A stretch of DNA of 37,798 bases from contig JAFCCU010000018.1 of assembly GCA_017610005.1 (NCBI GenBank), forward strand, positions 1-37,798. Direction: 5' to 3'. Source of the DNA: Candidatus Woesearchaeota archaeon. GTDB lineage: Archaea > Nanobdellota > Nanobdellia > Woesearchaeales > B29-G15. A model generated the notes under the pieces. It did not search any database. It was not told the DNA's origin and worked only from the letters and a program-made list of their open reading frames with translations. Each line of letters starts with the position of its first letter. The first letter of the stretch is position 1. The position numbers and the translations under genes were made by a program. Shown one piece after another: positions 31,136 to 37,798 of this stretch.

Positions 31136-32111
31136 CGTAGACTTTGATAAAGAGAAGGGTTACTTAGAGCTAAAGGGTGCTACAAAAACAAGGACCTTGA
31201 CTGCTAATACTGTAAAGACTTTTGCTCAAACCTTACGCGTTATGACTTTATCTAAAGATCTAATTAAGTCAGAGGATATTGCAACAAAAAGAGAAGCGTA
31301 TTATGTTTCTAAAAATTGGGGAGATGCTAGATTTAAAGAGCAACCTGAATCAGATAACGTGATTGATGATTTAGAGGCCATGTTTGGAGTAAATAGAGAG
31401 AACTTAGGGTTTATTCCAGAGGAAAAGGGAGGAGCTGTGGCTGGTAAATTAACAGTGCTTGACAAAGACCCTAGTACAGGTAAAGAGATAAAAATAAACT
31501 GTGCTAAGATGGGGACAGGAGCATATTCAATCCCAAACTCAGTTGAAGAGCTTAAATTTGAAACAGATGCAAAATTTATTTTAGCAATTGAAACTTCTGG
31601 TATGCATCAGCGTTTAGTAAAACATGGTTATTGGAAACAGGCTAATTGTATTCTAATCAGTATGGGGGGAGTTCCAACAAGGGCGTGCCGTAGGTTTATT
31701 AGGATATTATCTGACACTGCAAAAATTCCTGTATATGGCTTTGTAGATGGGGATATGTATGGCTGGGCTAATATTTACAGAACATTAAAAGTTGGTTCAG
31801 GAAACGCAGCCCATATCAACAAATACTTCTGTGTTCCACATGCAAGGCTTTTTGGGATTACAACTGATGATATTGTGAAATATAAACTTCCTTCACATCC
31901 ATTAACAGAGGTTGATATTAAGAGGGGGAAGGACGCGCTTAAAAACGATCCCTTTTTTCAACAACACCCTGCATGGCAGAAAAATATTAAAGAATTAATC
32001 AAGATGAAGGTTAGAGCAGAACAGCAAGCACTTGCTAAGCACGGACTTAATTATGTTATTGAGAAATACCTGCCTGATAAGCTGAAGAATCCGAATACTT
32101 GGTTACCTTAA
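31029..32111 (+). CDS. top6A: DNA topoisomerase VI subunit A (Spo11-like)
   Basis: A 360-residue cleavage subunit. The winged-helix domain carries the catalytic tyrosine in TKREAYYVS (Y92 is the likely nucleophile). The Toprim domain supplies E188 (ILAIETSG) and D240 and D242 (GFVDGDMYGW). The start at 31029 is preceded by GGAGGT, and residues 1-36 (EEVLQKLMGISKRIYQ, then IRSLSNVDFD) fit the usual N-terminus, so the 107-base overlap with top6B is probably real. Both subunits are made from one transcript. Confidence 0.95.
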   Translation: MEEVLQKLMGISKRIYQTILSRQKPTMSFPIRSLSNVDFDKEKGYLELKGATKTRTLTANTVKTFAQTLRVMTLSKDLIKSEDIATKREAYYVSKNWGDARFKEQPESDNVIDDLEAMFGVNRENLGFIPEEKGGAVAGKLTVLDKDPSTGKEIKINCAKMGTGAYSIPNSVEELKFETDAKFILAIETSGMHQRLVKHGYWKQANCILISMGGVPTRACRRFIRILSDTAKIPVYGFVDGDMYGWANIYRTLKVGSGNAAHINKYFCVPHARLFGITTDDIVKYKLPSHPLTEVDIKRGKDALKNDPFFQQHPAWQKNIKELIKMKVRAEQQALAKHGLNYVIEKYLPDKLKNPNTWLP

Positions 32112-32112
32112 C

Positions 32113-32193
32113 AGTCTAAAGTCTAAAGTCTAAAGTCTAAAGTCTAAAGTCTAAAGTCTAAAGTCTAAAGTCTAAAGTCTAAAGTCTAAAGTA
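32113..32193 (+). repeat. AGTCTAA heptamer array after top6A
   Basis: Eleven perfect tandem AGTCTAA units (32113-32189) and then the diverged AGTAGGA AGT, starting one base after the top6A stop. A degenerate reverse-oriented stretch (TTAGACTTCTAACTTCGTACTT) is visible near 32246-32270. No gene in 32112-32344. Confidence 0.95.
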
Positions 32194-32344
32194 GGAAGTG
32201 TGAATTGTTTTTTTTGGATTTTAATGTATTGTGAATAATTTTTCTTTAGACTTCTAACTTCGTACTTTTTAGTGTGGTGTTGTCCTGATCGCAGCAACAT
32301 AGCTTTTAATAGATTGTTAGCATATTCTATTTTGGTGATTATAA

Positions 32345-32680
32345 ATGTCAAATCCAATGTTTATGCATGAATTACATCCTAGCGCACTACCACAACCTTT
32401 GCCAACACCTATGCCAAGTTATTCTCCAAGAGGAGTTAATGTTGCGTGGATGAGGGGAGAATCTCACATAAATCCAGACGTTTTTATTGACCAAAGAACC
32501 GGGTGGAGGCAGGATATGGATTCATTAAATGTCTTACAAAGACCTACTCCCGCGTCATATGATTTTCTTGATAGTGGAAAAAGCTCTGGGGCAAGTAACT
32601 CCTTTGACTCTGTGGCAGCGTTTTTAGAATCCTATAGGTCAAAGAAAAAAGAGCCTTGGGAGTATTTATTGCCAAAATAA
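32345..32680 (+). CDS. Hypothetical protein, proline-rich and probably disordered
   Basis: A 111-residue protein that I do not recognise. Its first 30 residues are rich in Met, Pro and His (MHELHPSALPQPLPTPMPSY), with low-complexity Ser and Gly later (DSGKSSGASNSFDS). The C-terminus is basic then aromatic (RSKKKEPWEYLLPK). No membrane segment or known motif. The ATG at 32345 is clean but promoter signals are weak (CTTTTAATAG about 40 bases upstream). A nearby open stretch at 32749-32874 has a similar PATAYEFL/PASYDFL segment. Confidence 0.5.
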   Translation: MSNPMFMHELHPSALPQPLPTPMPSYSPRGVNVAWMRGESHINPDVFIDQRTGWRQDMDSLNVLQRPTPASYDFLDSGKSSGASNSFDSVAAFLESYRSKKKEPWEYLLPK

Positions 32681-32748
32681 ATCCTAATGAGACGGAGAGA
32701 TAAAGGTCCTTTTATTCAGTAGAGATGATTTTTAATTGAATTATTGAA

Positions 32749-32874
32749 TCTAGGGGGCTTGTAAACAAACCAGCAACAGCTTATGAATTTTTAAATCAAA
32801 CTGTGCTTACTCCTTTAGAAGCATTAACAAATGACGTAAGACCGATTATTAACAGACGCTTGCCTTATGAGTAG
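32749..32874 (+). pseudogene. Possible gene remnant before tRNA-Arg
   Basis: An open frame without start codon, reading RGLVNKPATAYEFLNQ, TVLTPLEALTNDV and RPIINRRLPYE to a TAG at 32872-32874. Its start is preceded by an in-frame TGA. The piece PATAYEFLNQ resembles PASYDFLDS in the gene at 32345. It could be a decayed paralogue or a gene using an uncommon start. Weak evidence only. Confidence 0.3.
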
Positions 32875-32881
32875 CAAAACA

Positions 32882-32889
32882 TTTAAAAG
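32882..32889 (+). promoter_or_regulatory. TATA box of tRNA-Arg
   Basis: TTTAAAAG, 27-34 bases before the tRNA 5' end at 32916. Confidence 0.5.
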
Positions 32890-32915
32890 GAACTTCTGAA
32901 CAAAGAGATACTATT

Positions 32916-33022
32916 GGGCTCGTAGCATAGTCTGGATAATGCGACGGCCTTCTACTTAAGTCAGGCTAACCCTTGGCTAAGAAGAGAGCCGTAGATCGTG
33001 GGTTCGAATCCCTCCGAGCCCG
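32916..33022 (+). tRNA. tRNA-Arg (anticodon TCT) with intron
   Basis: The acceptor stem GGGCTCG pairs with CGAGCCC; discriminator G. The anticodon stem ACGGC/GCCGT and loop CTTCTA+A give anticodon TCT. A 32-nt intron (32955-32986) sits at position 37/38. The T-stem has one T-T mismatch. The last acceptor bases also take part in a perfect hairpin CCCGTAC/GTACGGG (33019-33035) followed by a T-rich run, likely a terminator. A copy of the tRNA 3' end (CTCCGAGCCCG) follows at 33050-33060. Confidence 0.93.
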
Positions 33023-33049
33023 TACAAAGTACGGGACTATTTTTATTGT

Positions 33050-33287
33050 CTCCGAGCCCGATGAAGTTTAAAGTCTGAAGTTTAAAGTCTGAAGTTTAAA
33101 GTCTGAAGTTTAAAGTCTGAAGTTTAAAGTCTGAAGTTTAAAGTCTGAAGTTTAAAGTCTGAAGTTTAAAGTCTAAAGTTTAAAGTCTAAAGTTTAAAGT
33201 CTGAAGTTTAAAGTCTAAAGTTTAAAGTCTGAAGTTTAAAGTCTGAAGTCTGAAGTCTAAAGTAAGAAGTCTAAAGTAAGAAGTCTA
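33050..33287 (+). repeat. tRNA-Arg 3'-end copy followed by a 227-bp heptamer array
   Basis: CTCCGAGCCCG at 33050-33060 repeats the tRNA-Arg end 38 bases downstream. From 33064 about 32 heptamers follow head to tail. Most alternate AGTTTAA and AGTCTGA, making a 14-base higher-order unit; AGTCTAA and AGTAAGA variants appear toward the right end. It runs directly into a remnant of an lrp gene. Confidence 0.93.
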
Positions 33288-33355
33288 AATCCTTTAGCAC
33301 AACCATTGTTTTAGTCTTTTCAATTCCCGGCACATTCCTCTTGCAATAAATGTTA
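33288..33355 (-). pseudogene. 3'-end remnant of an Lrp/AsnC regulator gene
   Basis: It matches the 3' end of the intact lrp gene at 34508: the first 49 bases have two differences, then a nine-base gap. Its translation NVPGIEKTKTMVVLKD equals the lrp C-terminus (NVPGVEKTKTMVVLKD). Its stop codon has been replaced by heptamer sequence. It lies beyond the HEPN/MNT pair, so that pair is bracketed by lrp 3' ends in direct orientation. Confidence 0.88.
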
Positions 33356-33847
33356 GATGCTTTGGTTGGTTCTTTTTATTATCAGATTGATATTTTTTAA
33401 GAACTTCTCGGCATTCATTAAGCTTTCTTTTGCAGGCTCAAAATTTGCTTGGGGTAATTTTTTGTAAGTAAATCTTCCTCTTTTCGATTTCTCTCTTCGA
33501 AAAATTCCCAATAATTCATCAGCTTTTATAACTATTGATTTGTATATTTGCAGAAGTTCAACATCAATTTCTCCTGTAAGAGTAAGTCTCTCAAATTCTG
33601 CCAAAGTGTTTTTATGCTCTTCTGGAGGAGTTGTGAATATTCCTTTGGTGTTTAAGAAAGCTTTTGCAGAATAAAAGATACAATAATAGGAGTTACTAAT
33701 TACATTACTATAAAAAGTTGTGTCTTCCTTCAGTTCAAACTCAACTTTTAGTGCTTTATTAATAGAGAGCTTGAATATAGCCCTTGCTAGATCAAGTTCA
33801 TTCTTGGCCCTTTGAATATACAGTATCCATTTACGGTCTGAATCCAT
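33353..33847 (-). CDS. HEPN-domain protein (toxin of the second HEPN/MNT pair)
   Basis: A 164-residue helical HEPN protein. The N-terminal helix WILYIQRAKNELDLARAIF, the central helix SNSYYCIFYSAKAFLNTKG and the later RGRFTYKKLP segment, where an R-rich catalytic motif would lie, match the UPF0332-like HEPN group. Its start overlaps the nucleotidyltransferase gene by 17 bases, so they are co-translated. RNase activity is expected from the family. The last bases run into the lrp remnant. Confidence 0.82.
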   Translation of the reverse strand: MDSDRKWILYIQRAKNELDLARAIFKLSINKALKVEFELKEDTTFYSNVISNSYYCIFYSAKAFLNTKGIFTTPPEEHKNTLAEFERLTLTGEIDVELLQIYKSIVIKADELLGIFRREKSKRGRFTYKKLPQANFEPAKESLMNAEKFLKNINLIIKRTNQSI

Positions 33848-34460
33848 TCTTATACGCCTCTTTGATTAATTGATAGTATATGTCTGGATTATGGAATAAT
33901 TTATGATTAAAAAAAATTTGTTTCCCTAAGTTTTCTTCTTGATTCAAAAGCATTTTAATAAAATCCTTAAAAGTTATATAATGCTCATCGATATTAATTG
34001 CATAGTTTAATTTTATATCATTGAAGAATGGTTTGATTATCCCCTCAACTTTTTCATTTTCTGTAAGAAAGCAAATATCAAGATCAGAGTTTTTTGTTTG
34101 TTCAAATTTAGCGAAGCTCCCAAAAATAGCTAAACAGTAAGAGTTAGTTGGGATTTTATTGATTGTTTCTATGATTAGATCTAAGTGCTCAAACATAAGC
34201 AAGTCTTGGGCTTCAAGATATTGAAGTGTTTTAGTTAATAGGGGATTATCTAGGTTTAGTTTGTAAAGGTTTAGGTTTCCTACTTTCCTTGAAATCAAAA
34301 GCCTTTTACTTACTAATTCCTTTAATGAGTTAAAAACCCAAGGTTTTGTTTTTTTTTTTGATATCTCCATTATTTTAGAGATATTCAATTCATGAAAAAG
34401 TTTTCCGTTCCATGATTCTAGCAACTTTATCTTTTGAATCATACTATATTTTGTAATCAT
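33831..34460 (-). CDS. Winged-helix plus MNT-type nucleotidyltransferase (second pair)
   Basis: A 209-residue protein laid out like the gene at 3252: N-terminal winged helix (about 1-70, with KPWVFNSLKELVSKRLLISRK) and a minimal nucleotidyltransferase domain with AIFGSFAKFEQTKNSDLDICF (GS, then D-x-D). It is the likely antitoxin and autorepressor of the HEPN protein. ATG 34460 has a TATA-like TTAATAAAAG about 20-30 bases upstream, so it is probably leaderless and independent of lrp, whose stop is 47 bases away. Confidence 0.85.
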   Translation of the reverse strand: MITKYSMIQKIKLLESWNGKLFHELNISKIMEISKKKTKPWVFNSLKELVSKRLLISRKVGNLNLYKLNLDNPLLTKTLQYLEAQDLLMFEHLDLIIETINKIPTNSYCLAIFGSFAKFEQTKNSDLDICFLTENEKVEGIIKPFFNDIKLNYAINIDEHYITFKDFIKMLLNQEENLGKQIFFNHKLFHNPDIYYQLIKEAYKNGFRP

Positions 34461-34507
34461 TACTTATTTAAATAACTATCGTTACTTTTATTAATAACGT
34501 AAGGCTT

Positions 34508-34948
34508 TTAGAAATCCTTTAGCACAACCATTGTTTTAGTTTTTTCAACTCCCGGCACATTTCGGAGTTCTCTTACAATAAAGGTGTTTAGGGCCTCCAC
34601 GCTGGCCACACTGACTTTCACTATTAAGTCTGTTTCTCCTGCCATTATGGAGACCCCCTCAACCCCTTTAATTCTGCCTAACTTCGCCGCAAGTTCCTCT
34701 TGGTTACTATCAAGGCCCTTAAGCTCCTTGTAGTCAACTGTTGCAAGCACAAAAGCATCAACAAGCTTTCCTAGTTTCTTCTTGTTTACAGTCACTGTAT
34801 AGCCTGTGATAATGCCCTCAACTTCCATACGCTTCATGCGGTTGTACACTGTAGTAATTGGGATACTTGTGATTTTTGCGATTTCTTGAGTTGAAAGACG
34901 AGCATTCTTTTTTAGCGCATTTAGTATCTGTAAATCTTTCTCGTCCAT
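34508..34948 (-). CDS. Lrp/AsnC family transcriptional regulator
   Basis: A 146-residue standard Lrp protein: helix-turn-helix at 1-50 (LQILNALKKNARLSTQEIAK, ITTVYNRMKRMEVEGII) and a RAM effector domain (about 60-146, with GVEGVSIMAGETDLIVKVSV). The last residues VEKTKTMVVLKDF are duplicated in the remnant at 33288. It is divergent from the asparagine synthetase gene, starts 105 bases apart, a layout recalling AsnC control of asnA in bacteria; amino-acid-responsive control of that gene is a reasonable inference. Confidence 0.92.
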   Translation of the reverse strand: MDEKDLQILNALKKNARLSTQEIAKITSIPITTVYNRMKRMEVEGIITGYTVTVNKKKLGKLVDAFVLATVDYKELKGLDSNQEELAAKLGRIKGVEGVSIMAGETDLIVKVSVASVEALNTFIVRELRNVPGVEKTKTMVVLKDF

Positions 34949-35023
34949 AGGTGAATTATATAATCCATTATATTTAAACTTTTCGTTAATTTTGGAATAA
35001 ATATACCAAAAATCTTAAAAAAG

Positions 35024-35032
35024 TTTTATAAA
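35024..35032 (+). promoter_or_regulatory. TATA box of the asparagine synthetase gene
   Basis: TTTTATAAA, 22-30 bases before ATG 35054. It lies in the 105-base region shared with the divergent lrp gene. Confidence 0.6.
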
Positions 35033-35053
35033 CAATTTAAAAAATCAATAAAT

Positions 35054-35983
35054 ATGGTAAAAATGGTCCAAAAATTGATAGAAAGACTAGAAAGAAAAGA
35101 TTGGCCTGAAATACTGGCAATCCAAACAACAGCACTTAGAGCAATAGCAGATTATATGAGGTTAAATGACATTCCTCAGGTAATGCCTATATTACTCTCT
35201 CCTATTACTGATCCATTAAGTCATTCAGTGTTTGATGCAGAGATAGAGTATTACAAACAAAGGTTGCAATTGACAAAGAGTATTACTGTGCATAAACCTT
35301 TGATGTTAATGGGTGCATTATCTTCATTTTTTTGCATGTCTCCCAACATTAGACTAGAAAAGGAAGAGAAGCAGCATAGTAGAAGGCACCTTGTTGAGTT
35401 TACGCAGGTTGAAATGGAGTTTAAGGAGTATGACAAATACAAATTCATGGAATTTGTCGAAGGACTTGTTAAGTTTGTTATCATGAGGGTAAAAGAAGAA
35501 TGTAAAGACGAACTTAAGAAATTAGGAAGGAATCTTTCATACCCAAAAGAAAGATTTCCCGTGTATGAATCAAGTGACTTGGAAAAACTTCATGGTGTAG
35601 ACTTTGATGATAAGCTTTCAAAATTGTCAGACAAACCTTTTTGGATTTTATCATTCAAACGCGAGTTTTATGACAAGGAGGATAAGCAAGTTAAGGGTTA
35701 TTATCATAACTATGACTTAATCTGGCCTGAAGGATTTGGCGAGGCCCTTTCTGGAGGAGAGAGGGAGCATAAGTATGAAGATGTAATAAGGAAGATGAAA
35801 GAGAGGAAAATGGACATGACCCCTTATGAAGCATACTTAGAAATCCTGAGGTCTGGAAAAGTACCTAGCACTGCTGGTGGAGGTCTTGGAATTGAACGGT
35901 TGATCCGCTTTTTAACTGGAAAAGTAGATATTGACCAAATAACAATGTTTCCTCGTAAACCAGGTCAAGAGATGTTAATGTAA
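35054..35983 (+). CDS. Archaeal asparagine synthetase of the AsnRS-like type
   Basis: A 309-residue class II synthetase-like protein without an anticodon-binding domain. This group includes an archaeal AsnRS paralogue shown to make asparagine from aspartate. Motif 2 is RRHLVEFTQVEMEF, motif 3 GGGLGIERLIRFLTG, and the C-terminus MFPRKPG is typical of AsnRS/AspRS catalytic domains. The missing N-terminal OB-fold argues against a full tRNA synthetase. ATG 35054 has the TATA box at 35024; ATG 35063 is an alternative. Adjacent divergent lrp likely regulates it. Confidence 0.85.
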   Translation: MVKMVQKLIERLERKDWPEILAIQTTALRAIADYMRLNDIPQVMPILLSPITDPLSHSVFDAEIEYYKQRLQLTKSITVHKPLMLMGALSSFFCMSPNIRLEKEEKQHSRRHLVEFTQVEMEFKEYDKYKFMEFVEGLVKFVIMRVKEECKDELKKLGRNLSYPKERFPVYESSDLEKLHGVDFDDKLSKLSDKPFWILSFKREFYDKEDKQVKGYYHNYDLIWPEGFGEALSGGEREHKYEDVIRKMKERKMDMTPYEAYLEILRSGKVPSTAGGGLGIERLIRFLTGKVDIDQITMFPRKPGQEMLM

Positions 35984-36016
35984 ACCTTTTTATACTTCTT
36001 TTTTCTTTTTTCTTTT

Positions 36017-36187
36017 ATGATCCAATTTACAATAAAAAAAGTAATATCAATGTTTTTGATATTAATTTTAGTAGTCAATATAGGACTTTTTGCATTTAGA
36101 ATGTCAAACCCAACAATTTTCTGGATTATCTTGGGCGTTATTGCGTTTTTATCTTATGTTGTGATGCCAAGAATGAAGTTTATGTGA
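36017..36187 (+). CDS. Small two-pass membrane protein (56 aa)
   Basis: A 56-residue protein: MIQFTIKK, a hydrophobic run SMFLILILVVNIGLFAF, a turn RMSNPT, then a second segment IFWIILGVIAFLSYVV ending in MPRMKFM. Its stop overlaps the GTG start of the next gene (ATGTGA), which supports expression and an operon with the exported protein that follows. Family not recognised. Confidence 0.7.
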   Translation: MIQFTIKKVISMFLILILVVNIGLFAFRMSNPTIFWIILGVIAFLSYVVMPRMKFM

Positions 36188-37110
36188 AAGGTTATAAATT
36201 AGCTTCCGCTCCTATTCTCATGGGTTGGGGAAAAGTAATAATTAGCATAATTCTTGTTGCAAAACTGATGAGCGGGATTGCAGTATCACAACAAACAAGA
36301 CCGCATGTTGCAATTCCTGAGCGCTCTGTTAGTGGACTATCCTTAAAAATCCCAGAACCAAAAATCCCAATTTTAAGATATGGCGATGATGAAATTTGTT
36401 TTGATGGAGTTATCAGGGGGCAGGAGATTCCATTATTTGTTAGCAGTTTAAAGGGGGCTGCTTCTGCACTTGGAAAATATCACCTCCCTGGTTGGGAAGG
36501 GCTTAATCATTTAGATTCTGCCAAAATCTACTTGCTTTATACATTGGGAACTGAATATTTCTCTAGGTATCCGGCAGAGATTCATAACTTAGGATTTTTA
36601 CATGAAGGAGATATTACCACTTTCAGTGATTACTTACTTCCAGAGATAGAGGCCTTTTTGGAGGAAAGGGCAGAGGAAACAGGAATTGCCCAAAGACATG
36701 CAATGTTTGCTAAAGTTACAGGAAATGCTCTTGAAAGAATTACAAGATCAGTTGAATTAACTGCAAGTGGTAATCTAGGGCTCCCTGAAAGAGGAGGGAT
36801 TACTCGTGGAGTAATTGGAGGTGAGAGAACAGGAGATTACTTTTTTTCTTATGAAGAGACTTCAAATGGTCTTCATCAAATTCAGGTAGATTCTTATGCT
36901 CCTTGGATGATATATCAAGTTATGAATAGTTTAAGCAGAGGAGAACAGAGAGGGCTTATTGAAACAATTAGGGATTTAAGGAGTATAGGTCATAGATTAA
37001 CAATCCAGGCAGGAGAGATTAAACTCATTTTCGACAGAATCTATTTCCAAATAGTTTTAGGAGATTATGATTGTAATTTCCAAAACTCCCAAGATTTTCA
37101 ACCATATTAA
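36184..37110 (+). CDS. Exported or anchored protein of unknown function
   Basis: A 308-residue protein with an N-terminal hydrophobic segment (about 13-35, VIISIILVAKLMSGIAVS) that is probably a signal peptide or anchor. The mature part is helical and acidic in the middle (EIEAFLEERAEETGIAQRH); there is no cysteine pair or catalytic motif that I recognise. It starts with GTG 36184, overlapping the stop of the 56-residue membrane protein by four bases, so the two are translationally coupled and may act together at the membrane. Confidence 0.65.
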   Translation: MKGYKLASAPILMGWGKVIISIILVAKLMSGIAVSQQTRPHVAIPERSVSGLSLKIPEPKIPILRYGDDEICFDGVIRGQEIPLFVSSLKGAASALGKYHLPGWEGLNHLDSAKIYLLYTLGTEYFSRYPAEIHNLGFLHEGDITTFSDYLLPEIEAFLEERAEETGIAQRHAMFAKVTGNALERITRSVELTASGNLGLPERGGITRGVIGGERTGDYFFSYEETSNGLHQIQVDSYAPWMIYQVMNSLSRGEQRGLIETIRDLRSIGHRLTIQAGEIKLIFDRIYFQIVLGDYDCNFQNSQDFQPY

Positions 37111-37117
37111 AAGCTAA

Positions 37118-37127
37118 AATTTAAAAA
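37118..37127 (+). promoter_or_regulatory. TATA box of tRNA-Cys
   Basis: AATTTAAAAA, 28-37 bases before the tRNA 5' end. Confidence 0.5.
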
Positions 37128-37154
37128 CCCCTTGTTATTTCTAGATATTCTTAG

Positions 37155-37228
37155 GCAGGGATGGCCAAATCCGGTAAGGCGAGGGCCTGCAGAGCCTTAG
37201 GTTGGGGGTTCAAATCCCTCTCCCTGCT
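37155..37228 (+). tRNA. tRNA-Cys (anticodon GCA)
   Basis: The acceptor stem GCAGGGA pairs with TCCCTGC; the discriminator is U73, the identity base of cysteine tRNA. The anticodon loop CTGCAGA gives anticodon GCA. T-loop TTCAAAT. No intron. A T-run follows immediately and probably ends transcription. Confidence 0.95.
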
Positions 37229-37356
37229 TTTTTCTTATCCTTAAGCAGAATTTCAAGCATAGTCCTAAGCACGTAAGCAGGGAGAGGTAGCGAACGTTAG
37301 TGAGCGTGTCTCTCCAGTATAAATTCTCTGCTCTTTTTTATTTCTAAGCAGAATTT
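37218..37356 (+). repeat. Direct and inverted copies of the tRNA-Cys 3' end
   Basis: The tRNA end plus its flank (CTGC, T-run, TAAGCAGAATTT at 37224-37253) recurs in diverged direct form at 37328-37356, 103-104 bases away. Between them AAGCAGGGAGAG (37275-37286) is an exact 12-base inverse of the tRNA end (37218-37229), and GGAGAG pairs with CTCTCC (37310-37315). No protein gene in 37229-37364. Confidence 0.75.
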
Positions 37357-37364
37357 ACTTTTTC

Positions 37365-37717
37365 CTATAAACCTTTAATGTAAATGTCCTCGCCCTAAAT
37401 GAATGTGTAGAATTCTTTTTAATCTCGAGTGTATACTGTCCGGTTTTTGGCTGAATCTTAAAAAGATGAACCTCGCGGTCTACAGTTGCTCCTGGTTCAG
37501 AATCATCTGGATCAATACCAAACCTCGTTTTTAATATCTCTCCATCTGGATCAATAAGCTTTACACTAAAACGAATCCTGGGGCTTATTCTTTCGCCTGA
37601 ATACCTAAATTCAGTATTTATGTTATGCTCTTTTCCTTCTGTTAAATTAAATTGAAACCTGACAAAATTGCTAAAATGATGATAATAAAATATTGGATTT
37701 TCATGGATGTCTCTTTT
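37365..37717 (-). pseudogene. Truncated or frameshifted gene for a beta-sandwich-like protein
   Basis: An open frame without start codon. It reads ENPIFYYHHFSNFVRFQFNL, then NTEFRYSGERISPRIRFSVK and ends FTLKVYRKK. The alternating pattern suggests a beta-sandwich domain. An in-frame TAA lies at 37718-37720, 17 bases from the repeated element at 37737. In another frame ATG at about 37702 gives a signal-peptide-like MKIQYFIIIILAIL followed by a stop, so a frameshift in an exported protein is an alternative. Confidence 0.45.
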
Positions 37718-37736
37718 TTAATAATATATTTTATTT

Positions 37737-37798
37737 AAAATTTCGGAAGAAATTTTACAGGGGTTTAATACCCCGGACTTCAGTCCGAAATTTTTAAT
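37737..37798. mobile_element. Second copy of the 132-bp element, cut by the window end
   Basis: Identical over all 62 visible bases to 24779-24840, and preceded by the same TTATTT (37731-37736). The window ends inside the element, so its right half and right flank are not visible. Confidence 0.9.

Noticed and set aside
33064-33287. Resemblance of the regular array to a CRISPR locus
   Set aside because: The unit is 7 or 14 bases with no unique spacers and there are no cas genes. It is a simple satellite array.

Overview
The window is archaeal and AT-rich. It carries an archaeal histone, topoisomerase VI A and B subunits, eS1 and uL11 ribosomal proteins, an archaeal-type alanyl-tRNA synthetase, the D-aminoacyl-tRNA deacylase DtdA, the repair protein NreA, a Dim2-like KH protein, an archaeal AsnRS-like asparagine synthetase and tRNA genes with introns at position 37/38. 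Many genes have a TATA box 24-32 bases before the start codon (leaderless mRNAs); others have Shine-Dalgarno sites such as AGGTGATC. Small proteins, many toxin-antitoxin loci and an [FeFe]-hydrogenase suggest a DPANN lineage such as Woesearchaeota or Pacearchaeota; this placement is inference.

Layout. 1-4.8 kb: tRNA-Ser, histidine phosphatase, tRNA-Met, exported hydrolase, HIT protein, a nucleotidyltransferase/HEPN pair, tRNA-Ala and histone. 4.9-6.4 kb: a toxin-antitoxin pair and eS1 with a repeat-built tail. 6.4-10.2 kb: hydCBA, an [FeFe]-hydrogenase with NADH-dehydrogenase-like subunits, and a divergent membrane protein. 10.2-17.4 kb: a second paralogous toxin-antitoxin pair, dipeptidase, tRNA-Gln, lipoprotein, nreA and alaS. 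17.5-25.3 kb: AbrB antitoxin with a decayed PemK toxin, SPFH and HD proteins, two genes interrupted by small hairpin-rich elements, a NUDIX protein, two divergent dCTP deaminase/dUTPase-like genes with a regulator, and uL11. 25.5-32.1 kb: dtdA, hicBA, a pair of related small proteins, a double Lrp-like regulator, the Dim2-like gene, top6B and top6A. 32.1-37.8 kb: heptamer arrays, tRNA-Arg, a second nucleotidyltransferase/HEPN pair, lrp divergent from the asparagine synthetase, a short membrane protein plus an exported protein, tRNA-Cys, and a repeated element at the window edge.

Three kinds of genome dynamics stand out. (1) A 7-base satellite (AGTCTGA/AGTCTAA/AGTCTGG and variants) occurs at about ten places, including inside dtdA and as the source of the tail of eS1. 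(2) All five tRNA genes with enough 3' flank in the window are followed by a partial copy of their own 3' end, four of them at about 90-107 bases; a similar 3'-end copy of an lrp gene brackets the second nucleotidyltransferase/HEPN pair. (3) Two hairpin-rich elements of 132 and 213 bp interrupt genes; removing one element plus one 6-base flanking duplication rejoins the reading frame at each insertion point.

The genes otherwise suggest a small anaerobe that can exchange electrons between NAD(P)H and H2, with ordinary archaeal information processing and a high load of addiction modules (six loci in 38 kb).
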